Source: Chloroflexota bacterium (GTDB taxonomy: Bacteria; Chloroflexota; Dehalococcoidia; Lucifugimonadales; UBA3495). Taken from it: a stretch of 48,444 nucleotides of DNA. Shown in pieces: positions 13,886 to 23,446 of this stretch. Numbering within the stretch: position 1 is the stretch's first letter; every line of letters starts with the position of its first letter. Below the pieces are notes generated by a model, which saw only the letters and a list, made by a program, of their open reading frames with translations, was not told where the DNA came from and did no database searches. Position numbers and translations under genes: made by a program. The stretch is taken from contig VXOH01000071.1 in NCBI GenBank assembly GCA_009840135.1, positions 1-48,444 on the forward strand, read 5' to 3'.

Positions 13886-16453
13886 TTACAACAGTTCCAG
13901 GGGGTCCACGTCAATGGTTACGTTGCGGGCCGGCAGGTCAACCCTGTCCAGGAAACGGTGAAGGTTTCGCCCCCGCAACAGCAGGGTCCAGCGATAACGC
14001 CCCCGAATTCTGGGGGGAACTCCCGGCGCCGGCCCGACAATATTCACGTCGGTAAGCCCCTGGGAGCGAATTTGTTCCCGCATGGAACGGGCGGCGGCCA
14101 TTGCCAGTCGCTGGCAGGTTGTTGCATTCATGTCCTGAAATAGCAGGCGCACCAGCCGGTTGAAGGGCGGATTGCCGCAGCTTCGCCGGGCGGCGATTTC
14201 CGTCTGGTAAAGAGTAGAATAGTCCTGACGGGCGGCGGCGGCCACGGCGTAGTGGTCGGGATTGTAGGTCTGGACAATGACCTGTCCCTGTTCTGCGCCT
14301 CTTCCGGACCTGCCGGCTACCTGGCAAAGCAGGCCGAAGGCTCGTTCCCCGGCCCTGAAGTCGGGCCGGTAGATTCCTATGTCCGCCAGAACTACGCCCA
14401 CCAACGTGACGTTGGGCAGGTCAAGGCCCTTGGCAACCACTTGCGTTCCCACCAGCACCTGCACCTCCCCTTCCGCCAGGCGACGCATTGCCTCTTCAGG
14501 AACCAGACCGGAACGGGCGGCATCCGAATCCCACCTTTCTACCTGGACGTTGGGAAACCTGGAATTCACCTCGTCCACCACTCTATGGGTGCCAATTCCC
14601 AGCTGGCGAATACTCCGACTGCCGCATTGGCGGCAGGTGTCCGGAAGACGGCTGCGCCGATTACATTGATGGCAGCGCAGTCGGGATTCGGCCCCATGGT
14701 AGGTCAGGGTGGAGGAGCAGCTGCTGCAGGTCACCACGTACCCGCATTCCCGGCATTGGACCATGGGAGCGCTTCCCCGCTGGTTCAGGAACAGAATCGC
14801 CTGCTTGCCCCCCGCGATGCAATCTTCAAGTCCCCGGGCCAGCTTCGCGCTGAAGATGCTGCGGTTGCCCTGCCGCAATTCCTGCCGCATGTCCGAAACA
14901 TGCACCTCGGGCAATCCCTTTGGTATCTGGGAAATCCTGAATTCGCCAGCCTCTCGTCCTCCGTCATCCCCGGGAACGGGCGAACCGGCGTCGGAATTGT
15001 TGCCAAATCCAATGCGGTGAGGAAGCTCCAGCAGGTGGAATCGGCCCTGCTGCGCGTGATAATAGGACTCCACGTCCGGCGTGGCGCTACCCAGCAACAC
15101 CGGGGCTCCGGTCAACCGGGAAAGTTCCAGGGCTGCGGTTCGAGCGTGATAGAGGGGTTGGCCTTCAGACTGCTTGTAAGTCCACTCGTGCTCCTCGTCA
15201 ATGACAATCAGCCCGGGGTTGGAGAGGGGCGCGAAGAGGGCGCTCCGGGGGCCAACGACCACATCGTAATCACCGTCCCGGATGCGCCACCACTGGTCGA
15301 ATTTCTGGCGGTCTGTCAGGCCGCTGTGGGTGACCGCTACCCGGCCGGGGAAACGGGCATGGACCCGCCCCACCGTCTGCGGAGTAAGGGCGATCTCGGG
15401 CACCAGGAATATGGCCTGGTGCCCCCTGGCAACCACCCTGGCAATGGCCTGGAGATAAACCTCGGTCTTGCCGCTGCCGGTGACGCCGTGCAGCAAAAAG
15501 GTGCGGGGAGGTTGGGAAGGGTCTTCCAGTTTCTCCAGAATCGGCGACAGGACCGCGGCCTGTGCCGGCGTCAGGGTCAGCGGATTCTCGGGAGGTGGTG
15601 TTTCTGTGGAGGGGGCTTCCTGGTCTGAGGACAGGCCTTCCTCGGTACCCCATTCGTCCCGCCCATGCTCCGGCAAGCCTGCGACGCGGCTTTCGTTGCG
15701 GACCCATTCCATGGCCAGGAGGCCCTTCTTAACCAGGGCATCCCCCACGCCGCTTCCGAACTCCCGGTTGGCCAGGGTAGCGGAGTATCCCCCCGGGGTC
15801 TCCCTTACGGCGCTCAGCAACCTGCTCTGCCTGACCGAAACGGTAACGTCCAAACTGGGCCAGTTGCCCGCAACGTCGGGGCTGCCCGTGGGCAACAGGT
15901 TTGCCGTATATCTGAAGGCGCGAGGGCGGGGCAGACGCACCCTTCTCTCAACCAGGCCCCGGTCTGCCAGCCGGTTCACCTCACGGGTTCCCGACCTTCC
16001 CAGCAGCCCGGCAAAGTCCTTCTCGGTCATTCGGCGAGATTCAGCCAGGGCTGACAGGGCGTTGCGGGTTGGCGGCTTCAAACCCGCCATGTCGGCGTCG
16101 GATAACTCCCTGTACCGAATTTGCGACCTAACCTGGGCTTTGAAACCCGGGGGGAGAAAGAGGGCCAGGGTATCGAACAGGGAACAAAAATAGTAGTGGC
16201 TCAGCCACCTGGCCAGGGACATGGCATTGGCGTCCAGCAGGGGGCCGGGTTCTATGGTCTGCAGAATGTCCCGGGTAGCTTCGACCTGGGGAGCGTTAGC
16301 TAATTCGACGACAATGCCCTGGAGGATGCGTCGGCCAAAGGGCACCCATACCAGTTGGCCCGGTTCCGGGTGAAATCGGTCGGGAATGCTGTAGGAGAAG
16401 GTTCGGGAATGGTCAACCGGGGCATCTACCGCTACTTCTGCGTATCTGCTCAT
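13886..16453 (-). CDS. priA: Primosomal protein N' (PriA helicase)
   Basis: A 3'-to-5' superfamily 2 helicase that restarts stalled replication forks. The N-terminal DNA-binding domain (YAEVAVDAPVDHSRTFSYSI, VWVPFGRR) is present. The helicase core has Walker A GVTGSGKTEVYL, DEEHEWTYKQ and the GSATPDVESY motif. A zinc-binding insert with paired cysteines (CRECGYVVTCSSC...CHQCNRRS...CRQCGS) and the motif LVGTQVVAKGLDLPNVTLV follow. At 855 residues it is longer than E. coli PriA; an insert near residues 250-300 is acidic and Pro-rich. The ATG start is at 16453. All key motifs look intact. Confidence 0.97.
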   Translation of the reverse strand: MSRYAEVAVDAPVDHSRTFSYSIPDRFHPEPGQLVWVPFGRRILQGIVVELANAPQVEATRDILQTIEPGPLLDANAMSLARWLSHYYFCSLFDTLALFLPPGFKAQVRSQIRYRELSDADMAGLKPPTRNALSALAESRRMTEKDFAGLLGRSGTREVNRLADRGLVERRVRLPRPRAFRYTANLLPTGSPDVAGNWPSLDVTVSVRQSRLLSAVRETPGGYSATLANREFGSGVGDALVKKGLLAMEWVRNESRVAGLPEHGRDEWGTEEGLSSDQEAPSTETPPPENPLTLTPAQAAVLSPILEKLEDPSQPPRTFLLHGVTGSGKTEVYLQAIARVVARGHQAIFLVPEIALTPQTVGRVHARFPGRVAVTHSGLTDRQKFDQWWRIRDGDYDVVVGPRSALFAPLSNPGLIVIDEEHEWTYKQSEGQPLYHARTAALELSRLTGAPVLLGSATPDVESYYHAQQGRFHLLELPHRIGFGNNSDAGSPVPGDDGGREAGEFRISQIPKGLPEVHVSDMRQELRQGNRSIFSAKLARGLEDCIAGGKQAILFLNQRGSAPMVQCRECGYVVTCSSCSSTLTYHGAESRLRCHQCNRRSRLPDTCRQCGSRSIRQLGIGTHRVVDEVNSRFPNVQVERWDSDAARSGLVPEEAMRRLAEGEVQVLVGTQVVAKGLDLPNVTLVGVVLADIGIYRPDFRAGERAFGLLCQVAGRSGRGAEQGQVIVQTYNPDHYAVAAAARQDYSTLYQTEIAARRSCGNPPFNRLVRLLFQDMNATTCQRLAMAAARSMREQIRSQGLTDVNIVGPAPGVPPRIRGRYRWTLLLRGRNLHRFLDRVDLPARNVTIDVDPLELL

Positions 16454-16726
16454 GGGCGCCGGCCGCCATCAGGAAAGCTGAATGAGATGCTGGCCTCAAA
16501 ACCGGTGAGACAGTCCGGAAGGAGTCGTGAAACAGGAACGGTCCTGCACAAGCCTCTATGACCGCTCACCGGGCTGGGCCTTGCTTGACCGAAGTCAGGC
16601 CAGACCCGTTACGAGAGAACATGGACCTGCCAACCGGTTGGCAACCACTGCCGGCGCTCCGTCGGCAAGAATCAGGGGCCGGATGACGACCGAATCCTGG
16701 GCCAGATCGTTGCCCGGAAAGAACCT
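16454..16726. other. Intergenic region between rplS and priA
   Basis: I see no convincing gene here on either strand. The overlapping short frames have no recognisable content. A plausible promoter for priA was not found. Confidence 0.4.
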
Positions 16727-17113
16727 CTATTGGGTCGCGGCGCCACGGGGGCGCCGGGGCACGGTCTTTTCCTTGATTCGAGCTGCCCGACCCTGCAGGC
16801 CACGCAGGTAATAGAGCTTGGCTCGGCGCACCGCTCCCCTCCGCGTTACCTCCAGGGAATCTATCAGGGGAGAGTAGAGAGGGAAAATCCGCTCTACGCC
16901 AATGCCGCCGCCGGCCATGCGCCGGACCGTAAAGTTGGCGGAGGGACCGGTTCCGTTCTGCCGCCGAATCACCACGCCCTGGAAGGCCTGAATGCGCTCC
17001 CGGTCTCCTTCACGGATCCGGAAGTTCACCCGCACCGTATCTCCGGCACCAAATTCGGGAATATTGGGGTTGCTTTCGGGTTGCAATACCTGGGCCGCTT
17101 CCATTTTTGCCAA
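16727..17113 (-). CDS. rplS: 50S ribosomal protein L19
   Basis: Conserved L19 blocks are present: [76 protein letters not shown] and [15 protein letters not shown]. The protein sits at the 30S-50S interface. Start codon is ambiguous: TTG at 17113 with AAAGG just upstream, or ATG at 17104. It is not next to rimM/trmD as in many bacteria. Confidence 0.97.
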   Translation of the reverse strand: MAKMEAAQVLQPESNPNIPEFGAGDTVRVNFRIREGDRERIQAFQGVVIRRQNGTGPSANFTVRRMAGGGIGVERIFPLYSPLIDSLEVTRRGAVRRAKLYYLRGLQGRAARIKEKTVPRRPRGAATQ

Positions 17114-17532
17114 ACTGCCTTTCAGTTAATCAAGTGTATTGTCAGCGACTGCCTTTGGGGCGGACACCGCAACAATAGCATCGGTCTATAAGAATACCAC
17201 ACGGCACAGGGAAATGTCAGGCAAATTTCTCGTGCCGCCCGGGCAGTCGCGCCCTGGTGAAGACTATCGTGCGCGCCCCTCCCTGGCCAGGAGAGTGTAA
17301 CTCTTGGCCTGCGTTCGAGCCCGAGACCCTGCGAAACGGAAGACCCTTTTTCGGGGAAGACGCGGGCAGGATTTTATTTCCGAAACAAGATTGTGCTGGC
17401 ATTAAGTGCCGCACTGGGAAACTCCTGATATATGGTACTATGAGGTTCACTCCCGTAGGGCAAAATCCAAGAGGCAACGCCGTCAAGTTGCCCTGCAGCT
17501 TGAACCATTAACTATAGCATGGAGGGACCGTT
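17114..17532. other. 419-bp intergenic region
   Basis: Divergent region between rplS (minus) and the amidohydrolase (plus). A GGAGG site lies about ten bases before the ATG at 17533. No gene, tRNA or strong hairpin is convincing; a minus-strand frame at 17217-17486 has no recognisable features. Confidence 0.5.
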
Positions 17533-18552
17533 ATGCCATTCGGAGGCAACGACTGGTTGGAGCTTACCCAGGAACCGACCCTGGAGCCGGGATTACCCAT
17601 CTGCGACCCACATCACCATTTCTGGGAGTTTCGCTCCGAGCGCATTCCCTATCAGAAATACCTGATTCACGAACTGGCCGATGATATCAACAGTGGCCAT
17701 AACGTGCGGTCCACCGTATTTATCGAGGCCCGCTCCATGTATCGCACCGCCGGGCCCGACCAGATCCGCCCCGTGGGCGAGGTGGAATTTGTACAGGGCA
17801 TCGCCGCGGCCAGCGCCAGCGGCATTTACGGTGAGGGACGCGCCGCCGCCGCCATAATTGGGGCGGCCAACCTGGACCTGGGCGCTGACGTGGAGTCAGT
17901 CCTGGAGGAACTGCAGGAAGCCAGCCCCAACCGCTTCCGTGGCATTCGTTCGCATACCGGCCATGATACCCATCCCGAAATCGAAAGCCGGGCGCCGGCG
18001 GGAAGAATGGCCTCCGCTAACTTCAGGGCCGGCGCCCAGGTGCTGGCGCGCAAAGGCCTGGTCATGGACATAACCGCCTATTTCCACCAGGCCGGAGAAA
18101 TGGCCGATTTCGCCCGGGCTGTGCCGGACCTGCCGCTGATTTTCAATCACATTGGCGGTCTCCTTCGGGTGGGCCCTTACGCCAACCGGGATGACGAGGT
18201 TCTGGCCCAATGGCGCAGCAGCATAGACACCGTTGCCGAATGTCCCAACATTTACATGAAGCTGGGCGGCGTCGGCCAGCCCCGGTACGGCTTCGACTGG
18301 CACGAATGGAACCAGCCCGTAACCTCCGAAGCGCTGGCCGGGGAGTTGGGGCCCCTGATGAACTACTGCATCGAAAAATTCGGGCCGGAACGCTGCATGT
18401 TCGAAAGCAACTTCCCGGTGGACAAGGTCTCCTACTCCTATAACGTCCTGTTCAATGCCTTTAAGCGGCTATCTTCGGCATACTCTTCCAGCGAGCGGGC
18501 CGCCCTTTTCCACGATACGGCGGTACAGGTTTACGGGATAGACTATCGGTAA
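17533..18552 (+). CDS. Amidohydrolase 2 family (COG3618) metal-dependent hydrolase
   Basis: A TIM-barrel hydrolase of 339 residues. The N-terminal metal motif DPHHHFWEF (about residue 25) is present, along with RGIRSHTGHDTHPE, a His in LIFNHIGGL and the family's C-terminal block FGPERCMFESNFPVDK. Family members hydrolyse lactones or cyclic amides or decarboxylate aromatic acids; the substrate is not predictable here. It starts at ATG 17533 after GGAGG. A hairpin follows the stop. Such hydrolases are frequent in SAR202-type genomes, which fits the PrpD and Ldh2 neighbours. Confidence 0.9.
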   Translation: MPFGGNDWLELTQEPTLEPGLPICDPHHHFWEFRSERIPYQKYLIHELADDINSGHNVRSTVFIEARSMYRTAGPDQIRPVGEVEFVQGIAAASASGIYGEGRAAAAIIGAANLDLGADVESVLEELQEASPNRFRGIRSHTGHDTHPEIESRAPAGRMASANFRAGAQVLARKGLVMDITAYFHQAGEMADFARAVPDLPLIFNHIGGLLRVGPYANRDDEVLAQWRSSIDTVAECPNIYMKLGGVGQPRYGFDWHEWNQPVTSEALAGELGPLMNYCIEKFGPERCMFESNFPVDKVSYSYNVLFNAFKRLSSAYSSSERAALFHDTAVQVYGIDYR

Positions 18553-18579
18553 GGGAGGTGGGCGTTGTACCCACTCCTC
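18553..18579 (+). terminator. Imperfect hairpin after amidohydrolase gene
   Basis: 18553-18562 pairs with 18570-18579 (seven or eight pairs including G-T wobbles) around a 7-base loop, immediately after the TAA stop. No clear T-run, so termination is tentative. Confidence 0.4.
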
Positions 18580-18674
18580 TCAGGGAAGCCCAATTGATGA
18601 TTTGGTACATCGGCTAACTACTGTAAGGCGGTTGTTTACAGAGCACCCGTGGGGTGTGCTTAAATGCCGCCAAT

Positions 18675-19145
18675 ATGGTAGATAGACCGCAGCAGCGAGA
18701 ATCGGTCTGGAGCGTGGCCCGCCGCTGGGTTCCCTGGTTCCTGGCGCTTTTGTGCCTGTTGACAGTGGGGTGGACGGCCTTCGTATTCTGGGTAGAAGCG
18801 ACTCAACACAGCTACCCGACCGTCTCCCAACTGGTAATAGCGGCAGTCAACAAGGCTGCTCCGGCGTCGCCACTGATTTTCTTGTTTGCAATTGTGGCCG
18901 TTTCGGTTGCAGACTCCCTGGAGGGTATGGTTGTGGTTACCAAGAGATACCTGGACAACAAGCTGGTTGAACCCATCAGAAATCAACTCCGGGAAGAGGG
19001 CCGGAAAGAGGGAACATCGGAAGAACGAGAGCGGTGGGAAGCATGGAACCGCCGCCGTCTGGAAGCCGAGGCCCGTGGCGAACCCTTTAACGAGCCACCG
19101 CCTGGAACCGAGCATACCGAAGGCCAAGAGGATTCCGGTTCATAA
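18675..19145 (+). CDS. EPPP-tail membrane protein, full-length form
   Basis: I choose ATG 18675; GTG 18654 would add seven residues. Two membrane helices (PWFLALLCLLTVGWTAFVFW and SPLIFLFAIVAVSVADSL) are followed by VVVTKRYLDNKLVEP, a charged coiled-coil-like linker, and the tail RWEAWNRRRLEAEARGEPFN then EPPP. The same tail recurs in the next gene and at 24573, and the membrane/KxxLxxxL part recurs at 48131. No known family comes to mind; function is unknown. The cytoplasmic tail might be a docking or assembly motif, but this is inference. Confidence 0.7.
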   Translation: MVDRPQQRESVWSVARRWVPWFLALLCLLTVGWTAFVFWVEATQHSYPTVSQLVIAAVNKAAPASPLIFLFAIVAVSVADSLEGMVVVTKRYLDNKLVEPIRNQLREEGRKEGTSEERERWEAWNRRRLEAEARGEPFNEPPPGTEHTEGQEDSGS

Positions 19146-19204
19146 GAGTTCTCCGGTCAGGTCATCGGTGCAGGGAAATAAAGCGATGGTTAGGATAGGG
19201 AGGT

Positions 19205-19489
19205 TTGACCTTGGTAACCAAGAGGTTTCTCGAGGAGAAATTCCTCAATCCCTGGCTGGAAAAGCGCGAGGCAGAGTTTCGGGCCCAGAAAGAAAGAGCA
19301 GCCCGTATCAGGCGAAAATTAAAGGCAGAGGCTCTCGACCAAGCCAGGGCTGAAGGCGCCGCAGAAGGGATGGCGGCTGAACGAGTACGCTGGCAAGCCT
19401 GGAACCGCCGCCGGATGGAGTCCGAGGCCCGGGGAGATTCCTTTGATGAGCCCCCGCCGGAACCAATGTTTAACGGTTACGGGAATTAG
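19205..19489 (+). CDS. EPPP-tail protein, truncated tandem paralogue
   Basis: A TTG start gives a 94-residue protein. It lacks the membrane helices but begins exactly where they end in the previous gene: LVTKRFLEEKFLNPWLEKR aligns with VVTKRYLDNKLVEP. It has a longer Lys/Glu/Ala-rich helix and the tail RWQAWNRRRMESEARGDSFD then EPPP. It looks like a 5'-truncated duplicate of 18675-19145; whether it is translated is uncertain, though no stop or frameshift interrupts it. AGGGAGG lies just upstream of the TTG. Confidence 0.5.
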   Translation: MTLVTKRFLEEKFLNPWLEKREAEFRAQKERAARIRRKLKAEALDQARAEGAAEGMAAERVRWQAWNRRRMESEARGDSFDEPPPEPMFNGYGN

Positions 19490-19530
19490 CGCCCCGAAAT
19501 TTACAACAGATTAGCAGCGCGGAGAATTCC

Positions 19531-20871
19531 ATGAGCGCGACCCAAACTCTCGCCCAGTTTATTGCGGACACTGATTACGAAGCCCTTCCGGACTCCGTAG
19601 TTGAGGCCGCCAAGATCGCCATCCTTGACGGTGCGGCCAACATGGTGGCCGGGTCGGTGGAGGAACTGGCCGACATAATTGGCCGCTACGTGCGTGACAG
19701 CGGCGGCGCATCCCAGGCTTCGGTAGTGGGCTGGGGCTTCAAGACAAATCCCCCTGCGGCCGCCTTTGCCAACGGCGTATTCGGGCACTGCCTGGACTAC
19801 GAGATCCAGGGCTTCCCCCCGACCCACGGCACGTCCTCCTGCCTGCCTGCCGCCCTGGCGCTGGCGGAACATCACCATGCCTCGGGAAAAAGCGTAATCA
19901 CGGCCTACGTGCTGGGCTGGGAGATTCAGGGACGCCTGCGCGCTGCCTCCGCTCCCGCCACCGCGCCCGGCTATCATCCGCCGGGCCTCGTCGGGCCCTT
20001 GGGAGGAGCGACCGCCGCAGCCAAGACCCTGGGCCTGGACGTCCAGCAAACCCTTATGACCCTGGGCATCGCCGCCTCCCGCACCGGCGGGCTTACGGCC
20101 AACACGGGAACCATGGTCAAGTCCACCCACCCCGGCAATGCTGCCCGCATGGGCGCCGAGTCGGCTATCCTGGCGAGCATGGGCTACACCGCCAGCCAAA
20201 AGGTTCTGGAATCCCCGGTGGGCTATGCTGCCGCTATCTTCGGTGGAGAGTTTGACTGGGAGTCCGCCACCGGAGGTTTGGGGGATTCCTGGCGTCTGAC
20301 GGACCCGGGCTTTGATATCAAGCGATTCCCCGCCCAGGTGTATATGCAGAACGTCGTGGAGGCCGCCCTGAATTTGAGGGAAGAGCACGGCCTGGAAGGC
20401 GACGCCATAGAACAGGTGACCATTCAGCGAAGGGGCAGGGGTCACTCAGGTCCGGTTCCCCGCAGCGGTCTGGACGGCAAGTTCAGCGTGGAATATTGCG
20501 CCGCCGCCGCCCTGCTGGACGGAGCCGTTGGCATAGACACTTTCACCGACGCGCGCCGGTTCGCCCCGGACATGGAGGACATGCTCGGCCGAATCAAAGT
20601 GGAGCCCGAGGGGCCGGAATCGGGCGCGACCCTGGCCACCGCCCTTTTGAAGAACGGGAACACCGTCAGCGCCGAATGTTCGGCCTTCCGAGGCTCGGCC
20701 AAAAACCCCATGTCCCGCGACGAGCGCCTCGCAAAGGTCCGGGACTGTTTCCAGCGAGCCCTTACCGACTCCGACACCGAGCGCGCCCTGGAAATGCTGG
20801 AAAATCTGGAGGCTGTGGAGGATGCGGCCATCCTGATGGGACTGCTGGGGCAGGCAGCGGCGGTGCGCTGA
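19531..20871 (+). CDS. MmgE/PrpD family protein
   Basis: A 446-residue protein with the family's conserved segments: AQFIADTDYEALPDSVVEAAKIAILD, the FANGVFGHCLDYEI block (about residue 88), AYVLGWEIQGRL and TVKSTHPGNAARMG-like VKSTHPGNAARMGAESA. Known members are 2-methylcitrate dehydratase (PrpD), iminodisuccinate epimerase and cis-aconitate decarboxylase. No other prp genes lie nearby, so the substrate is open. ATG 19531 is preceded by GGAG. Full length for the family. Confidence 0.9.
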   Translation: MSATQTLAQFIADTDYEALPDSVVEAAKIAILDGAANMVAGSVEELADIIGRYVRDSGGASQASVVGWGFKTNPPAAAFANGVFGHCLDYEIQGFPPTHGTSSCLPAALALAEHHHASGKSVITAYVLGWEIQGRLRAASAPATAPGYHPPGLVGPLGGATAAAKTLGLDVQQTLMTLGIAASRTGGLTANTGTMVKSTHPGNAARMGAESAILASMGYTASQKVLESPVGYAAAIFGGEFDWESATGGLGDSWRLTDPGFDIKRFPAQVYMQNVVEAALNLREEHGLEGDAIEQVTIQRRGRGHSGPVPRSGLDGKFSVEYCAAAALLDGAVGIDTFTDARRFAPDMEDMLGRIKVEPEGPESGATLATALLKNGNTVSAECSAFRGSAKNPMSRDERLAKVRDCFQRALTDSDTERALEMLENLEAVEDAAILMGLLGQAAAVR

Positions 20872-20932
20872 CTTTTTTGAGTCAGTAACCTGGTAACCTT
20901 ATAGAGAAAGAATCTTCGGGTGGAGAAAGGCA

Positions 20933-21475
20933 TTGACTAGCAACAATAATGAAGTAGCTGTCCTGGGCGGGGGATGTTTCTGGTGCATCGAGGCTGTGTT
21001 TACCGAGATAAGTGGCGTAACAGGGGTCGAATCCGGTTATGCCGGGGGCCAAAAGGAAAATCCAACCTACTATGAAGTGTGCAGCGGCAGGACCGGCCAC
21101 GCCGAGGTGGTCAAAGTAGAGTTCGACCCCGGCCAGGTCACCTTCCCTGAAGTGCTGGAGGTTTTTTTCGCCAGCCACGACCCTACTACCCTGAACCGCC
21201 AGGGAGCTGACGTGGGGACCCAGTACCGTTCCGCCATTCTGTACACGTCAGAAGACCAGAAAACCCAGGCGGCCGACTTCATCAAGGCCCTGGACGAGTC
21301 CCGGGAATTTTCCGCTCCGGTGGTAACCGAAATAGCTCCCCTGGAAGTCTTTTATCCCGCGGAAGCCGAACACTACCGCTTTTACGAGCGGAACCCCGGC
21401 AGCATGTACTGCCGGATAGTTATTGACCCCAAAATTGCCAAGGTCCGGCAGAAGTTTGCCAGCAAGCTGAGCTGA
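20933..21475 (+). CDS. msrA: Peptide methionine-S-sulfoxide reductase MsrA
   Basis: Reduces the S epimer of methionine sulfoxide. The catalytic GGCFWCIEAVF motif is at residue 13, followed by GVESGYAGG, NPTYYEVCSGRTGHAEVV and GTQYRSAILY, all canonical. The C-terminus (YRFYERNPGSMYCRIVI) has the usual Tyr/Cys region. The start is TTG at 20933, supported by GGAG and AAAGG just upstream; no in-frame ATG precedes the motif. msrB is 1.5 kb downstream on the same strand, with an MFS gene between. Confidence 0.96.
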   Translation: MTSNNNEVAVLGGGCFWCIEAVFTEISGVTGVESGYAGGQKENPTYYEVCSGRTGHAEVVKVEFDPGQVTFPEVLEVFFASHDPTTLNRQGADVGTQYRSAILYTSEDQKTQAADFIKALDESREFSAPVVTEIAPLEVFYPAEAEHYRFYERNPGSMYCRIVIDPKIAKVRQKFASKLS

Positions 21476-21616
21476 TCCCGGAAAATGAAAGTCGTACTGC
21501 CGTTCCCAACCTTCCAACGGCGCCCCAACCTGCCCGGGATCAAGCGCGCCCGTATCTGTTGACATCGCGGCTACCCTGTTTGCCCGATTGCCCGATGGGA
21601 TGGCACAATACGTAGC

Positions 21617-22903
21617 ATGAGTGTCTATCCTGCTTTGGCTGGCGGCATAAGCCGCTTCATTCCCTCCTCCATGCGTTACGGTCAGTTCCGGTACTACTGG
21701 TTTGCTTTGCTGACCGGGGTTACGGGACACCAGATGCTTTTCCAGTTCACCCTGGGTTGGCTGATGTTCCAATTGACCGGCGACGAAGGCTACCTGGGCT
21801 ACCTGGGCCTGGCGGTAGCCCTGCCTGCCCTGGCGTTGAACCTGGTGGGCGGCGTCCTGGCGGACCGCCTGGAACCCAAGGTGCTCGTAGCTTCGGCCCA
21901 GAGCGTCTCGGCAACAGTCGTGGTGGGACTTTCGGTCCTGGTGATGTTGGACCTGGTTGAGCCCTGGCACATCCTGGTTGCCGCCTTCGTTGCGGGCATC
22001 TGCCAGGCTTTCGACCAGCCCAGCCGCGCCAGCATCTTCCCCCGACTGGTGGAGCGGGAGCACATAGTAAACGCGGTGGCCATGGAGTCGGTGGTATGGA
22101 ACGGAGTTCGGGTGCTCGCGCCGGCGCTGGCTGGTATTGTCATCGCCCGCCTGAGCATCGAAACTTCCATGTTAATCAGCGCCGCTTCCTTCTACGTGCT
22201 GGCCGCGGTAATGTCCCTTTTGAGGCTTCGCGACCGCTCTCCGGCCACTGGACGGGTACTACAGCAGATTGGAGAAAGCTTCCGCTACGTGCGTGCCCAT
22301 CCCATCTTCATGCACGTCATGCTGATGACATTCTGCAACAGCCTCTTCGGCCTTTCCTACATCTTCCTGATGCCCTCCCTGGCGGAGGAATGGCTTATGG
22401 TAGGCGCAGAGAGGGTTGGCTGGCTGCTGGGCGCTGCGGGGCTGGGCGCCATAGTCGGCAACTGGTTCATCGGAATTCTGCCCATGAACAGTCCCCGGGG
22501 CAAGATTATCCTGTACGGGGCCGTGGTCTATGGCATTTGCCTGCTGCTCTTTGCCCTGGCGGCCTGGCAACAGCAGTATTGGCCCTCCATGGGCATTCTA
22601 TTTGTCGGGGGATTTCACTTTTCCCTTTACCTGGTGGGGGGTCTGAGTACCTTGCAGGAGCTGGTGCCCGACCGAATTCGCGGTCGTGTGATGGGTCTGT
22701 TCGGGGCAACCTGGAGCCTGGGGCCGCTGGGAATGGCCCAGGCCGGGTTTGTCGCCCGATACCTGGGAGCCCCCTTTGCGGTGGCCCTGGGAGCGGTGGC
22801 CGTACTGTTGGTGACAATCCTCATTATCGTATTTGGCGCCGACCTGCGCCGATTCCGGGGACGTGAGCCGGAACAAGCTTCGGAAGCTGCCGCCGTAAGG
22901 TAG
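21617..22903 (+). CDS. MFS transporter (EntS-like, MFS_3 type)
   Basis: A 428-residue transporter with twelve predicted helices. The MFS motif after helix 2 reads GVLADRLEPK. FDQPSRASIFPRLVERE and NAVAMESVVWNGVRVLAPAL are typical of the MFS_3/EntS-like exporter group, as is ELVPDRIRGRVMGLF in the second half. The substrate is unknown. It sits between msrA and msrB and might be co-regulated with them. Confidence 0.88.
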   Translation: MSVYPALAGGISRFIPSSMRYGQFRYYWFALLTGVTGHQMLFQFTLGWLMFQLTGDEGYLGYLGLAVALPALALNLVGGVLADRLEPKVLVASAQSVSATVVVGLSVLVMLDLVEPWHILVAAFVAGICQAFDQPSRASIFPRLVEREHIVNAVAMESVVWNGVRVLAPALAGIVIARLSIETSMLISAASFYVLAAVMSLLRLRDRSPATGRVLQQIGESFRYVRAHPIFMHVMLMTFCNSLFGLSYIFLMPSLAEEWLMVGAERVGWLLGAAGLGAIVGNWFIGILPMNSPRGKIILYGAVVYGICLLLFALAAWQQQYWPSMGILFVGGFHFSLYLVGGLSTLQELVPDRIRGRVMGLFGATWSLGPLGMAQAGFVARYLGAPFAVALGAVAVLLVTILIIVFGADLRRFRGREPEQASEAAAVR

Positions 22904-22980
22904 CCTATTCCGGTCTGCGGCAAGCATGGAATGTTACACTCTTAATAGGGGTTAAACAGTTAGAACCTGGAGGAAGTAGA

Positions 22981-23361
22981 ATGGCCAACAATTCCTACAA
23001 CCCGCTTACCCCGCAGGAAAAGTACATTATTGAGTTCAAGGGAACCGAGCGGCCCTTCTCCGGTGAATACGATGCCTTTTACGAGGACGGGACCTACATT
23101 TGCCGGAAGTGCAATGCGGCGCTCTATAGCTCTGAGGACAAGTTCAATGCTCATTGCGGGTGGCCGGCCTTTGACCAGGCAATCCCCAATGCGGTAAACC
23201 ATTTACCCGACCCGGATGGCTTCCGCATCGAGATAGAGTGCGCCAACTGTGGCGGCCATCTGGGGCACGTCTTCTTTGGCGAAGGATTCACGCCCACCGG
23301 AGCTCGCCACTGCGTAAACTCCCTGTCCATGAGGTTTGTGCCGGCGGAGGAGGGGCAGTAG
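22981..23361 (+). CDS. msrB: Peptide methionine-R-sulfoxide reductase MsrB
   Basis: Reduces the R epimer of methionine sulfoxide. Zinc cysteines CRKC and CANC, the recycling-region HCGWPAF, and the catalytic block RHCVNSLSMRF are present. Length (126) matches the short MsrB form. ATG 22981 follows GGAGG. An intrinsic terminator lies at 23419-23446. Confidence 0.96.
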   Translation: MANNSYNPLTPQEKYIIEFKGTERPFSGEYDAFYEDGTYICRKCNAALYSSEDKFNAHCGWPAFDQAIPNAVNHLPDPDGFRIEIECANCGGHLGHVFFGEGFTPTGARHCVNSLSMRFVPAEEGQ

Positions 23362-23418
23362 GGCGCTGGGAAAGCTCTCTCCTGCCCACCATGTTGATAA
23401 CAGAACTCCAAAAAGAAG

Positions 23419-23446
23419 AGGGCCAGCTTATTTCTGGCCCTTCTTT
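23419..23446. terminator. Bidirectional terminator
   Basis: AGGGCCAG (23419-23426) pairs with CTGGCCCT (23434-23441), loop CTTATTT. A T-rich tail follows on the plus strand (TTCTTTGCTTT), and the minus strand also reads into a T-rich stretch. It ends msrB on one side and overlaps the stop region of the small minus-strand gene on the other. Confidence 0.75.
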
